DNA from: Desulfovibrio sp.
Lineage (GTDB): Bacteria > Desulfobacterota > Desulfovibrionia > Desulfovibrionales > Desulfovibrionaceae
Length of the DNA stretch: 8,112 nt
NCBI GenBank assembly: GCA_009773975.1
Contig: VSMX01000101.1
Location: 1 to 8,112, forward strand
Direction of reading: 5' to 3'
Shown: one piece after another, positions 1 to 7,700 of the stretch
Numbering within the stretch: position 1 is the stretch's first letter
How the letters are laid out: each line of letters starts with the position of its first letter
The notes under the pieces: generated by a model
The model's input: only the letters and a program-made list of their open reading frames with translations
Database searches by the model: none
Told to the model about the DNA's origin: nothing
Translations under genes and position numbers: made by a program

Positions 1-18
1 GCTTTAAAAATATTGATA

Positions 19-40
19 ATTGCGGGAGCAATCTTTTTTT
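19..40 (+). terminator. weak intrinsic terminator-like hairpin before glpA
   Basis: A 5-bp stem, ATTGC (19-23) with GCAAT (28-32) around a GGGA loop, is followed by C and seven T residues (34-40). The upstream sequence is A-rich and could pair with part of the T run. The stem is short, so termination would be weak. No gene end is visible to its left, but an upstream gene ending just before the window would fit. It lies before the best glpA promoter candidate. It could also be a chance A/T-rich structure. Confidence 0.4.
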
Positions 41-51
41 GATGTGTATGG

Positions 52-60
52 TGAGATAAT
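52..60 (+). promoter_or_regulatory. candidate extended -10 promoter for glpABC
   Basis: TG-A-GATAAT (52-60) matches an extended -10 element (TGn followed by a hexamer differing at one position from TATAAT). The -35 position 16-18 bases upstream falls in the T run and has no good TTGACA match, which extended -10 promoters tolerate. Transcription would start near 66-68 and give a leader of about 30 bases. A 10-base AT palindrome (TATTTAAATA, 63-72) lies at the expected start. I see no clear FNR (TTGAT-N4-ATCAA) or CRP site, although anaerobic control would be expected for this operon. Confidence 0.35.
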
Positions 61-84
61 CATATTTAAATAAAACTGACAAAA

Positions 85-91
85 AGGGAGG
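85..91 (+). promoter_or_regulatory. ribosome binding site of glpA
   Basis: AGGGAGG (85-91) is a strong Shine-Dalgarno sequence four bases before ATG 96. It fixes the glpA start: the flavin dinucleotide-binding fold (VVVIGGG) begins only a few residues later, as expected for the family. Confidence 0.75.
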
Positions 92-95
92 CGGC

Positions 96-1748
96 ATGCT
101 TGAAACCACTGTTGTCGTCATTGGCGGCGGCGCAACAGGCATGGGAACGTTGCGGGACCTGGCCATGCGGGGGGTGCCTGCCATTTTGCTGGAACAGGGC
201 GGCCTCGCCCACGGCACAAGCTCACGTTTTCACGGCCTTTTGCATAGCGGCGCGCGCTATGCGGTCAATGACCCTACTTCCGCAAAGGAATGCATTGAGG
301 AAAACATGATCCTCAGGCGCATCGGCAAGGGCTGCGTGTAAGAAACGGAAGGTTTTTTTGTGCTTACAAAAGAAGACGACCCCAATTATGTGGAGCCATG
401 GCTGGAAGGCTGCAAGAATGCCGGCATAAGCGCAAAGGAAATTTCGGTCATGGAAGCGCTGGAGCTAGAACCGAACCTGGCAAAGGATATTGTGCGCGTG
501 TTCAGGGTGCCGGATTCCTGTGTGGACGGCTTCAGGCTATGCTCCCACAACAAAATGTCGGCCACGCGCTATGGCGCGAAAGTCTTTTTTTATCATCAGG
601 TAACGGGCATAAACCAGAAAAACGGCAAGGTGCGCAGTGTTTCGGTAAAGAATGCCATGACTGGAGAGACTTTTGACATAGGCTGCCGCTACCTCATCAA
701 CGCAGCCGGCTCATGGGCCGGGGAAGTTGCCGCCCTTGCCGGGCTGCATGCCTCGATTACGCCTGACCGCGGCACACTGATCGGTTTTAACCACCGGTTT
801 ACCTCCAGGGTAATCAACCGGCTCCATGCCAGTGGAGACGGCGATATTTTTGTGCCCCACGGCTCGATCACCATTCTTGGCACAACATCAGTGCCCACGG
901 ACAGGCCGGATGACACAAGACCAACTTACGAGGAAGTCGCGGAACTGCTCACACTGGGCGAGCCGCTTTTCCCGCTTACCCGCGAATACCGCATTTTGCG
1001 CGCTTTTGCCGGCACACGCCCTCTATATACCCCGGGCGGGGCATCGGGACGAAAGGCCACGCGCAATTTCAGCGTGGTCGATCATTCAAAGGACGGTCTT
1101 GAAGGCATGGTTTCCGTATTTGGCGGCAAGCTCACAACCTATCGCCTGATGGCTGAAAGGGTTACGGATGATGTCTGCAAACATCTGGGCGTGGATGAGC
1201 CATGCAGGACAGCGGAGGAACCGCTGGTTCCCGAACCGAAACCGGAAATGCTCGAGAAAGCGAAAAAATATTTCCCCCTGCATGCAATCAGCCTGATGGC
1301 CGCCAGACTTGGCGACGAGCTGCCAAAAGTGCTTGAGAAGGCGGAACTGGCAGGCAACAACGAAGCAAGGGCGACTGGCACCCATATTACAGATTATGCC
1401 GGCAATCCCCTGCTTTGCGAATGCGAGCTTGTATCCACTGTCGAAGTGGACTGCGTGGCCAGCGACCCGGATTCCCATTCCCTTACAGATGTTCGGCTGC
1501 GGACACGTCTTGGCATGGGCACTTGCCAGGGCGCGTTCTGTTCCCTGCGCACCATTGGATCACTTGCTGAACACGGCATTGAACTGAAATACCCGCCAAC
1601 CGAAAATGTGTTCCGCTTCCTGCAGGAACGCTGGAAAGGCTTGCGGCCTGTAATGTGGGGCCTGCAGGCAAGAGAAATGGAAATGGGGCGGGCCATGTAT
1701 ATAGGACTTCTTAATCTTGACGGAGCCATGAATGAGCAGGAAAACTGA
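96..1748 (+). pseudogene. glpA: anaerobic glycerol-3-phosphate dehydrogenase subunit A, interrupted by an in-frame stop
   Basis: GlpA is the catalytic FAD subunit of the GlpABC complex. It oxidises sn-glycerol 3-phosphate to dihydroxyacetone phosphate, with menaquinone as final acceptor. Ignoring the stop, the frame encodes 550 residues, close to the family size (about 540). The dinucleotide-binding motif GGGATG is at residues 10-15, followed by RDLAMRG and the family block HGTSSRFHGLLHSGARY. The C-terminal Bfd-like [2Fe-2S] domain has Cys 441, 443, 477 and 482 (CEC and CQGAFC). Codon 82 (339-341) is TAA. The flanking residues (GKGCV, stop, ETEGFFVLT) continue in the same frame, and the family usually has Glu here, so one G-to-T change (GAA to TAA) explains the break. 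The 81-residue fragment keeps the FAD-binding motif; the remaining 468 residues keep most of the substrate part and the Fe-S domain. Neither is likely to work alone. It overlaps glpB by 17 bases. Identity is firm; whether it is a true null allele or a sequence error cannot be decided here. Confidence 0.9.
347..362 (+). promoter_or_regulatory. possible restart site inside glpA (SD-like GGAAGG plus GTG 360)
   Basis: Six bases after the premature TAA there is GGAAGG (347-352), then seven T residues, then an in-frame GTG (360-362). This resembles a Shine-Dalgarno sequence at a normal 7-base spacing. Translation from GTG 360 would make a 462-residue GlpA fragment lacking the N-terminal FAD-binding motif. 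It would also keep ribosomes moving toward glpB and so reduce polarity. In an intact gene these bases simply encode ETEGFFV, so the resemblance may be chance. Confidence 0.25.
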
Positions 1749-3027
1749 CGTCGTCATAGCCGGGTCTGGCCCTGCGGGCCTTATGGCCGCCTATATGGCA
1801 GCCCGCAAAAATTGCAAGGTTCGCGTTATCAGCGAAGGAATGGGCTGTCTTGCAATCGGCGGCGGCTATGTGGATCTTCTGGGTTATTCGGAAGCCGGCA
1901 AACGTGTTGAAAAGCCTTTTGAGGCCTTGAAAAACCTTTCTGAAAGCCATCCCTACAGCATCATTGGCGATGAAAACATAAGGAAATCGCTTGCTGATCT
2001 TTGCGAATGTCTCAAAAACCAGGGTCTGGAGATGGCACCGGCAAAAGACGCGGATGGCGCGGAACGAAATTCCCTGGTTCCGACAATTCTGGGCACATTG
2101 AAGCCAACCTGGCTTGTGCCGGCAGACCTGGAAGGCGACATATTCGAGAAGGCCCAAAAAATTCTTGTCGTAAGCGTCCAGGGTTTCAGGGATTGCAAAC
2201 CCGCTCTCATTATCAGCCAGTTGAGACGCTATGCTTCCTGGAAAGACAAGGAGTTTGATCCCCTTGTCATTCCCGGTCCCTTTGCGGAACATGGCCGCGC
2301 GCTCAATGCCCTGGATCTTGCGCGGGCAGCGGAAAGAGAGGAAGGACGCAAGTGGTTGTCCCAAAACCTGGGCAATCGCGGCAAAAATCATGATCTTGTG
2401 CTGATGCCGCCATTGTGCGGCAGCCATGCGGCTTCTACCCTTCGCAGGGAAATGCGCAATATTATCGGCTGCCCAATTTTCGAAATGCTGGCTGTTCCGC
2501 CCGCTGTTCTGGGGCTCCGCTTGAGAGACGCGTTTTTGCGCGAACTATGGAAGATGGATGTCGAATTCTTTGAAAATTCCCGTGTGCTTCGGGCCAATGT
2601 AAAGGATGGCCAGTGCGTTTCCGTTGTGGCGGAAGCAAGCGGCAGGGAAATTGAACACGTTGCCAAAACCTTTGTTGTGGCAACTGGCGGAACGCTTTCC
2701 GGCGGCACAATCCTGGAACAGGGCAAGGCAAGGGAAGGAATTTTCGGCCTTGATATAAAAGTGCCCGAAAATGTTGATGACTGGACAAAACCGGAACTTT
2801 TGGGCGATCACATTGTTACGCGTCTTGGCGTAAAAGTTGACGGCAATATGCAGGCCCTGGATGAAAATGGCAAGCCCTGTCTGGAAAATGTCTATTTCGC
2901 GGGGCGCACGCTTGGCGGATATGTCTGGACCAGGGAAAAGAGCGGGCTTGGGGTGGCATACGCCAGCGGCTGGCTTGCCGGCCGTCTGGCCGCCGAAAAA
3001 GTTTTGGGTACAGGAGCTGCCATATGA
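1732..3027 (+). CDS. glpB: anaerobic glycerol-3-phosphate dehydrogenase subunit B
   Basis: GlpB is the second flavoprotein subunit of the GlpABC enzyme; it is thought to carry flavin and relay electrons between GlpA and GlpC. The product has 431 residues, near the usual length of about 420. A Rossmann-type motif GSGPAG is at residues 11-16 after a short beta strand (DVVIA). The C-terminal end has the flavoprotein pattern NVYFAGRTLGGY followed by GLGVAYASGWLAGR, typical of the segment closing over the flavin. There is no signal peptide or membrane segment, so it is cytoplasmic and held to the membrane through GlpC. ATG 1732 is chosen because GGAG (1722-1725) lies six bases upstream and the FAD motif begins at once. 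The start lies inside the glpA end, so translation is probably coupled to glpA and may suffer from the premature stop there. The frame is intact, and its place between glpA and glpC confirms the call. Confidence 0.93.
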   Translation: MSRKTDVVIAGSGPAGLMAAYMAARKNCKVRVISEGMGCLAIGGGYVDLLGYSEAGKRVEKPFEALKNLSESHPYSIIGDENIRKSLADLCECLKNQGLEMAPAKDADGAERNSLVPTILGTLKPTWLVPADLEGDIFEKAQKILVVSVQGFRDCKPALIISQLRRYASWKDKEFDPLVIPGPFAEHGRALNALDLARAAEREEGRKWLSQNLGNRGKNHDLVLMPPLCGSHAASTLRREMRNIIGCPIFEMLAVPPAVLGLRLRDAFLRELWKMDVEFFENSRVLRANVKDGQCVSVVAEASGREIEHVAKTFVVATGGTLSGGTILEQGKAREGIFGLDIKVPENVDDWTKPELLGDHIVTRLGVKVDGNMQALDENGKPCLENVYFAGRTLGGYVWTREKSGLGVAYASGWLAGRLAAEKVLGTGAAI

Positions 3028-4250
3028 AGGTACGCATAAATCCGGACAAATGTATTGCCTGCACCACTTGCGTGGCGCATTGCCCCGTGGCCAGGGTTAC
3101 TCCAAAGTTCCTTGGCCCGCGCATGATTGGGCCAGCCTACGAGCGTTTCAGGCTGCTTGCCCTTGCGGAGGACGAATCGCTGACCTATTGCGCCAACTGC
3201 AAAAATTGCGATATCACCTGTCCCCAGGGCGTGCCAGTTTCCAGCATCAATATGCTGGCAAGGGCCGAACAGGCCAGAAAACAGGGAACAACCCTCAGGG
3301 ATTGGGTCCTGGCCCATGGAGAATTGCAGGCCAAACTTCTGCAGATAATACCGGCCTCGCTCAAGAATTTTGGCATGCTCAACCCGGTTACCCGTTACGT
3401 TCTCGACCAGCTTGGAATTGACAAACGCGCGCCATTGCCGGCTTTTGCCAAAAAAACCTTCAGGCAGGCCTTCAAAAAAATCGACCAGGGCAGCCATTCC
3501 AGAAAGGTCGTCTTCTTCCCTGGCTGTTATGTGGATGTTTATGACCCGCAAACAGGCCTTGATATGGTCTGGGCCTTCAACAAGGCCGGCTATGAGGTTA
3601 TCAGCCCGGATGAATTCGGGTGTTGCGGCCTGCCGATGATCGCAAACGGTTTTTGGGAGGATGGCAAAAAGCGGGCGAACAACAACCTGGCCGAATTGGC
3701 CAAGTGGCGCGAACAGGGCATAACCGTTGTAACAGGCTGCCCAAGCTGCGCGCTGATTTTCAGGGATGATATTCCCGAATTTTACCCCGAGCTTGTTGAA
3801 AAACATGGCCTTGGGCGGCTTGAAGATGCCCAGGATTTCCTGATGGAATGCGTGGAGAGAGGAGAACTCGATCTTGGCGGCATCAGGAATGATACCGAGC
3901 AGCCCATTGTCTATCATGCGCCATGCCATCTGCGCGCCCAAGGCAATGGTCTGCCGGGCATGGAATTGCTTAAGCGCCTGCCTGGCATAAAACCTGTCAA
4001 TGCCAATGCGGGATGCTGCGGCATTTCGGGCAGTTATGGCTTCAAAAAGGAAAAGTACGATATCGCCCAGGAAGTAGGCTCGGAATTGTTCGATATTGTC
4101 CGCAAGAATCCATGCAAGTATGCTTCTTCCGAATGCGGCACCTGCCGCGTACAGATAGAACATGGCAGCGGCAAAAAGGCAATCCACCCTGTAAGCATCC
4201 TCAGGATGCGCATGGAAGGCAAAACCGATCCTGTAGTTGACGAGCTTTAA
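3024..4250 (+). CDS. glpC: anaerobic glycerol-3-phosphate dehydrogenase subunit C, Fe-S membrane subunit
   Basis: GlpC passes electrons from the GlpA-GlpB flavoproteins to the menaquinone pool and tethers the complex to the inner face of the membrane. The product has 408 residues (family about 400). Two [4Fe-4S] motifs come first: Cys 10, 13, 16, 20 followed by Pro, and Cys 56, 59, 62, 66 followed by Pro. Two cysteine-rich CCG domains follow, as in GlpC and HdrD-like proteins. The first has Cys 168 (FPGC), Cys 200-201 (CCGLP), Cys 239 and 242; the second has Cys 301 (HAPC), Cys 331-332 (CCG), Cys 371 and 374. All expected cysteines are present. There is no obvious transmembrane helix, so attachment is presumably peripheral or amphipathic. 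The ATG overlaps the glpB stop (ATGA) and AGGAG (3012-3016) sits seven bases upstream, indicating coupled translation. An HdrD-type or lactate-oxidase Fe-S subunit would look similar, but the preceding glpA and glpB settle the identity. Confidence 0.94.
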   Translation: MKVRINPDKCIACTTCVAHCPVARVTPKFLGPRMIGPAYERFRLLALAEDESLTYCANCKNCDITCPQGVPVSSINMLARAEQARKQGTTLRDWVLAHGELQAKLLQIIPASLKNFGMLNPVTRYVLDQLGIDKRAPLPAFAKKTFRQAFKKIDQGSHSRKVVFFPGCYVDVYDPQTGLDMVWAFNKAGYEVISPDEFGCCGLPMIANGFWEDGKKRANNNLAELAKWREQGITVVTGCPSCALIFRDDIPEFYPELVEKHGLGRLEDAQDFLMECVERGELDLGGIRNDTEQPIVYHAPCHLRAQGNGLPGMELLKRLPGIKPVNANAGCCGISGSYGFKKEKYDIAQEVGSELFDIVRKNPCKYASSECGTCRVQIEHGSGKKAIHPVSILRMRMEGKTDPVVDEL

Positions 4251-4512
4251 AATCGCTCATGCCCGGGCCAGGCGCATAACTTGAGAGACGAATGCAAAAC
4301 GCCAAAAAACCATTATGGGTTGATGACAAGAAATGGCGTTTCAGGGCGCGAGTTCCTGAAGTTTTGTGGAAAGACAGCCGCCTGGCTCGGTTTTGGGCAA
4401 TGACTGATACCCAAAATTGCCAATGCATTGACCATAAACCACGCTTGCCAGTTATCCGGATTGACGGCCTTTCCCGCGCCGGCTGCATGGAATCATTTAT
4501 ATGATTTATTTA

Positions 4513-4534
4513 TAGGGAACGGCATCGTTCTCTA
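4513..4534. repeat. inverted repeat 1 of the glpC-kinase spacer
   Basis: TAGGGAACG (4513-4521) pairs with CGTTCTCTA (4526-4534) around a GCAT loop. The stem is nine pairs including one G-U. It is not followed by a T run. It is the first of four successive hairpins and lies only two bases from the next. It may be part of a palindromic repeat element, an untranslated RNA structure or a 3' end stabiliser for the glp transcript. Confidence 0.65.
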
Positions 4535-4536
4535 AA

Positions 4537-4556
4537 CAAAATCCGTCAGGATTTTG
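4537..4556. terminator. inverted repeat 2, possible weak bidirectional terminator
   Basis: CAAAATCC (4537-4544) and GGATTTTG (4549-4556) form a perfect eight-pair stem with a GTCA loop. The A-rich left arm and T-rich right arm resemble a bidirectional intrinsic terminator with a very short core (ATCC/GGAT). The T tract is only four bases and is followed by GCGCC, so efficiency is doubtful. It is still the best terminator candidate after glpC; otherwise it is one unit of the hairpin cluster. Confidence 0.4.
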
Positions 4557-4574
4557 CGCCGGGAAGCTCCGTAA

Positions 4575-4604
4575 GCCAGCCAAAAACCACGCTTTTCGGC
4601 TGGC
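4575..4604. repeat. inverted repeat 3 of the glpC-kinase spacer
   Basis: GCCAGCC (4575-4581) pairs with GGCTGGC (4598-4604). After one A/C mismatch, AAAA (4583-4586) pairs with TTTT (4593-4596), leaving a small CCACGC loop. This is the most stable of the four structures by GC content. It lacks a downstream T run, so it does not look like a terminator. Such a stem could block exonucleases at an mRNA end or belong to a dispersed palindromic repeat. Confidence 0.65.
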
Positions 4605-4614
4605 GATCTTCGAA

Positions 4615-4636
4615 ATTGAAATGTAAACATTTCAAT
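4615..4636. repeat. inverted repeat 4, perfect 10-base arms; possible operator
   Basis: ATTGAAATGT (4615-4624) and ACATTTCAAT (4627-4636) are exact reverse complements separated by AA. As RNA it gives a nine-pair stem with a TAAA loop. As DNA its near-perfect dyad is the shape expected of a site for a dimeric repressor. It lies about 55 bases upstream of the TTGACA box before the kinase. I do not recognise it as a named regulator's consensus, and no regulator gene is in the window. Confidence 0.6.
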
Positions 4637-4690
4637 GCCGACATCTGTAAAGTGCTTGAAAATATTTTTTAAGGGTCAGTTACAGTAGTT

Positions 4691-4729
4691 TTGACAATTT
4701 GCAAAAACTTGCTTTTTGCTTTGTACATA
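4691..4729 (+). promoter_or_regulatory. tentative promoter for the kinase gene
   Basis: A perfect -35 hexamer TTGACA is at 4691-4696, but the hexamers 16-19 bases downstream are poor -10 matches. Alternatively TTGCAA (4699-4704) with TACATA (4724-4729) gives a 19-base spacing. Either would start transcription within about 30 bases of the GTG. The long spacer after glpC and these boxes suggest separate transcription of the kinase, but the exact promoter is uncertain. Confidence 0.3.
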
Positions 4730-4747
4730 AGCCAGTTTTCCCCAACT

Positions 4748-4754
4748 GAGGAGG
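4748..4754 (+). promoter_or_regulatory. ribosome binding site fixing the GTG start of the kinase
   Basis: GAGGAGG (4748-4754) is four bases before GTG 4759. The frame has a TGA at 4747-4749, just upstream, so no earlier start is possible. The next in-frame ATG (4846) would remove the first membrane helix and has no comparable signal. The same four-base spacing is seen at glpA. Confidence 0.75.
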
Positions 4755-4758
4755 CCGC

Positions 4759-7700
4759 GTGGGCAGCAAGCGCAATAAAATTTTCGAGAGCCTTTTTTAT
4801 CTCATCCTGATCAGCCTGGTAATTATCCTTTTTTATCGCTTCACGATGCAAAACAGTAATCGCATCCAGGAGCAGAACAGGGTTTATGCCGAAGATTCGG
4901 CCAGACAAATTGCCAAACGGATAGCCGACCATTTTGCCAGCGCCCAGCAGTTGATCAAGACCTATACATATTTTCTCGAACATACGCTGGACAAGCCGGA
5001 AGTTACCAACCTCATGCTTGCCCAGCTGGAAAAAACCTCCTCCTTCGACGGCATACGATTTACGGATTTGAACGGACAGAATTATTCTTCCGAAGGCAGT
5101 ATTGTAAAAACAACGGACAGGGAATTTTATATTAAAGGCATTGCAGGCAAAAGCGGCATCACCACAATCATGAAATCCAGGCGCCTGAACAAGCCGATTC
5201 TTGGAATTTACGGGCCCGTGCATTACGAAGGCAAGATTTTCGGCGTCCTGCACGGGGCTTATATCTCGGATTCCTTTTTGCGCTCAATGCTTGAAGCTTC
5301 CTATTTTGGCGTGCCAAGCAATGTTTTCCTGTCCCAGCCAGATGGCCAGATTATTGCCACTTCCATGCCCGGAAGCGCTTTGGGCAATGTGCTTGAAACG
5401 CTGAAGAAATCGGATTTTGTTGATGAGCGTGTCCTGAAAGGGGCTTCAGAAGTTTTCAAAAACGGCGGCAGCGGTGTTTTCACCTGTTCGGAAAAAAGCA
5501 AGATCGACAATCTTTGCGTGATGTATTTGCCCGGCTACGATTATGTGCTTGTGCAGGCCTTTCCGCAAAAAGTAACCGCCGCAATGCTTGATCGTGCCGA
5601 TCTGGCCGGAATCGAGCTTGAAATCGGCCTTCTGGCCATCTTTGCCGTTTATGCCGTGTGGCTTGTCATGCGCGGCCACAGGCAAAAGAAAAGGCTCGAA
5701 AATGAAAACAGGGAGCTTTCCACATTATACAGTGGCCTCAACATTCTCTTTTCGTCCCGCTATTGCGTGGTCAACCTGGAAACCATGCATTACCGGTTTA
5801 TTGCCTCCGGTGATCTGGGCGATTCCGCTCCTGCGCGGGAAGGCACCTATGAGCAGTTCCTGGAAGCGCAGGCATCCCTTTCCATTGATCCTGAAACAAG
5901 AGAAAATTTCCTGAATTTCTTCCAGCCGGACAATTTGCGGAAGCTTTTTGAAAAGGAAAATGTCATTACCTACGAATGTCATGTTATCCGCGACGGCAAG
6001 CCGGAATGGGAAAACATTATAGCCACCTGCCTTGAAAAAAAGGATGGCAGGCCTGTCAAGATACTTTTCCTGCGCCAGAATGTTTCGGACATGAAGCAAA
6101 GGGAGTTGCAGACCAAAAGAAAAATATCCGACATGGATCGCAAGGAAAGGCAATATCGTCTTGCGATAACTTCAAATGCCATTTGCGATTTCGAATTCAA
6201 TGTTACCCGCGACGCCATAGAAAAGGATGTAAGGCAAAAAGTTGGCACAGGGGAAGTTTCCAGGCTGGAAATGGTTGGCCTTTCAGCCCCCTGCAAGGCT
6301 TCCGAGCTTTTTAAGGCATGGAGCGAAAAGGTTCTTCCAGAAGCCAGGGATGAATACCTGCGGACCATGAATCCCAAAAACCTGGTCGAAAAGTTTGAAA
6401 ACGGCATTCTTGAAATCGACCTGGATTATTGGCGCAATGACCCATCTGGCGGAGAAATATGTGTGCGGCAGTCGATTTACCTGTCACGGGACGAATTTTC
6501 GGGCGATATCATGGCCATGACAGTGGCAAGAAACATAACCGAACAGCTAGCGAGGCAAAGGGCCCAGACCAAGGCCCTCCAGGATGCCCTGATGCTGGCC
6601 AGGCATGCCAATGAGGCCAAGACATCATTCCTTTCCAATATGTCGCATGACATACGCACGCCCATGAATGCGATTATCGGGTTTACCACAATAGCCGCCA
6701 ATCATGTCGATAACAGGGAACAGGTTCGGGATTGCCTGCAGAAAGTGCTTTCTTCCAGCAACCACCTGCTTAGCCTGATAAACGATATTCTCGACATGAG
6801 CCGCATAGAAAGCGGTAAAATGCAGGTCAAGGAGCAGGATTGCAACATATCGGAACTGATGCATAACCTGGTCACCATTATCCAGCCGCAGGCCAAGGCC
6901 AAGCAGATGCAGCTCTTCATTGACACTTTCGAGGTCACCAATGAAGACATCATTACCGATCCTTTAAAATTGAACCAGGTTTTCATCAATCTTTTGAGCA
7001 ACGCGGTAAAATATACTCCGGCTGGCGGAAAGATCACTTTCCGCCTTACCCAGAAACCTGCATTCAAGCACGGCTACGCTGATTATATTTTCGAGATCGA
7101 GGATAACGGCATGGGCATGGACGAAGAGTTTGTGCCCCATATTTTTGAACCGTTCACCCGGGCAAGCACCACGACCAGGAATGGCATCCAGGGCACAGGC
7201 CTTGGAATGGCTATCACAAAAAATATCGTTGATATCCTGAATGGCGAAATAAGCGTGAAAAGCGCCCCGGGTGTGGGAAGCACCTTTACTGTTACGTTTA
7301 CCCTCAAATTGCAGGAAAAGAAACACGAAACAGGCAAGATTTCCGAACTGGAGGGAATGCGGGCCCTTGTTGTCGATGATGATTTCCATGTTTGCCAAAG
7401 CGTATGCAAGATGCTCGAAAAAGTTGGCTTCAGGACCGACTGGACAATGTTTGGCAACGAGGCCTCATGTCGCGCCCAGCTGGCCTATGATCAGCATGAC
7501 CCGTTCGACACCTATATCATAGACTGGCACATGCCCGACCTGAATGGCGTGGAGACCACGCGCCAGATTCGGCGGATTGTAGGGGCGGAGGCGTCAATCA
7601 TCATCCTGACAGCCTACGAATGGTCCGATATTGAGGATGAGGCCAAAGATGCGGGTGTAACTGCTTTCTGCGCCAAGCCCCTGTTCATGTCGGATTTGAA

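Larger units (their letters stand above)
4251..4758. other. 508-base intergenic region between glpC and the kinase gene
   Basis: I see no convincing gene here. A 70-codon open frame (4292-4504, +) has only a weak GAGAG upstream, no family I recognise, and about half of its codons ending in G or C, against roughly 70% in a sampled stretch of glpC, so I do not call it. The first part (4251-4500) contains GCCCGGGC (4261-4268 region), a short palindrome not followed by T residues. The middle (4513-4636) holds four hairpins, listed separately. The last 120 bases are AT-rich and carry promoter-like elements for the kinase. No clear high-GC terminator with a T tract follows glpC. Confidence 0.7.

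Noticed and set aside
13..32. FNR-type site around TTGAT before glpA
   Set aside because: Only one half-site is present; the matching ATCAA at the right spacing is missing.
339..341. TAA read as an amino acid (recoding) in glpA
   Set aside because: TAA is not used for selenocysteine or pyrrolysine, no recoding structure is evident, and glpC terminates at TAA in the same operon.
353..359. Run of seven T residues as a programmed slippage site in glpA
   Set aside because: The frame is the same before and after the run, and the stop lies upstream of it, so slippage would not repair the gene.
1711..2427. 238-codon minus-strand open frame opposite glpB
   Set aside because: It is a shadow of glpB, with no recognisable domain and no independent start signal.
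2892..4187. 431-codon open frame on the minus strand opposite glpC and the end of glpB
   Set aside because: It lies opposite a gene with complete Fe-S motifs, its translation shows no family features, and the opening is explained by the codon bias of the + strand genes.
4258..4275. GCCCGGGC palindrome just after glpC as the operon terminator
   Set aside because: The palindrome has no room for a loop as a stem and is not followed by a T tract.
4292..4504. 70-codon + strand open frame after glpC
   Set aside because: Weak ribosome binding site, third-position GC unlike the neighbours, and no recognisable family. A real small protein cannot be excluded without finding conserved homologues.
4669..5253. 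194-codon minus-strand open frame covering the kinase leader and sensor region
   Set aside because: The + strand encodes a coherent TM-Cache-TM protein with a strong ribosome binding site; the antisense product has no recognisable features.
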